Assembly: GCF_026241515.1 (NCBI RefSeq)
Contig: NZ_JAPHPW010000004.1
Span: forward strand, 124,001 to 188,000
Direction: 5' to 3'
DNA length: 64,000 bases
Source of the DNA: Vibrio sp. 14G-20
GTDB lineage: Bacteria > Pseudomonadota > Gammaproteobacteria > Enterobacterales > Vibrionaceae
In this document: in pieces, positions 63,968 through 64,000 of the stretch
How the letters are laid out: every line of letters begins with the position of its first letter
How positions within the stretch are numbered: the first letter of the stretch is position 1
Made by a program: the position numbers and the translations under genes
The notes under the pieces: generated by a model
Told to the model about the DNA's origin: nothing
Database searches by the model: none
What the model saw: the letters and a program-made list of their open reading frames with translations, nothing else

Positions 63968-64000
63968 ATGAAAGACCGTACAAGTTACACCACGACAATA
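63968..64000 (+). CDS. Start of a divergent gene (partial)
   Basis: An ATG at 63968 opens a frame (MKDRTSYTTTI) that continues past the window edge. It overlaps the 5' region of the divergent metallopeptidase gene by position only. Eleven codons are too few for identification, and it may not be a gene. Confidence 0.3.
   Translation, partial: MKDRTSYTTTI

Noticed and set aside
1..64000. CRISPR array, integron attC array or prophage
   Set aside because: No regularly spaced repeats or cas genes, no integron integrase or cassette array, and no phage structural genes are present; only a decayed integrase was found.

Overview
The window reads as chromosomal DNA of a marine Vibrio, most likely of the Splendidus clade. 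I infer this from the gene content (GH18 chitinase, PL7 alginate lyase, a TonB receptor behind a Fur-box-like site, UspA, cry-DASH and an Fe-S photolyase, MetJ-controlled metA, RlmF) and from the style of the proteins. No database search was possible.

Layout. 1-2.4 kb holds a GNAT enzyme running off the left edge, a small zinc ribbon, a PcfJ-like protein and UspA. 2.6-7.6 kb is a light/DNA-repair block: cry-DASH, then an Fe-S photolyase read in frame into a short-chain dehydrogenase, a RIO-type kinase and a DUF2256 zinc protein. 7.7-12.7 kb is sbcDC. 12.9-31.7 kb is ordinary accessory chromosome: an outer-membrane barrel, an ArgO-like exporter with a GNAT gene, a PAS-PAS-GGDEF enzyme, a methyltransferase, the TonB receptor and a LysR regulator, a multidomain chitinase, a DHH protein, a chemoreceptor, a CDF metal exporter overlapping a MarR regulator, an alginate lyase, and a LysR gene divergent from a second-type adenylosuccinate synthetase.

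33-46 kb is a mobile-DNA-rich, AT-rich accessory region. It has IS3 and IS903-like remnants and a chaperone-usher fimbrial operon (subunit, chaperone, usher, OmpA-like, tip adhesin). The chaperone gene carries a 9-base G tract and the OmpA-like gene carries two in-frame ochre codons. A complete IS903-type element with a 9-bp target duplication follows, then a compact four-gene cluster (EAL protein, peptide deformylase paralog, exported protein, cytochrome b561), a decayed IS903 copy and a SnoaL-like pseudogene.

46-52 kb is a five-gene sugar operon (periplasmic binding protein, ATPase, two permeases, FGGY pentulose kinase). Next to it, a decayed tyrosine integrase lies 3' of a tRNA-Val(GAC) gene, suggesting an old tRNA-targeted island. 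54-64 kb returns to core-like genes: DUF2726 protein, TPR-GGDEF enzyme, M20 peptidase, DUF3859 protein, a small P-loop kinase, metA with tandem MetJ boxes, a PilW-like lipoprotein, rlmF and a YgjP-like metalloprotease. The features most worth checking are the photolyase-dehydrogenase fusion, the potentially phase-variable and partly broken fimbrial operon, and the IS-bracketed EAL/deformylase/b561 cluster.
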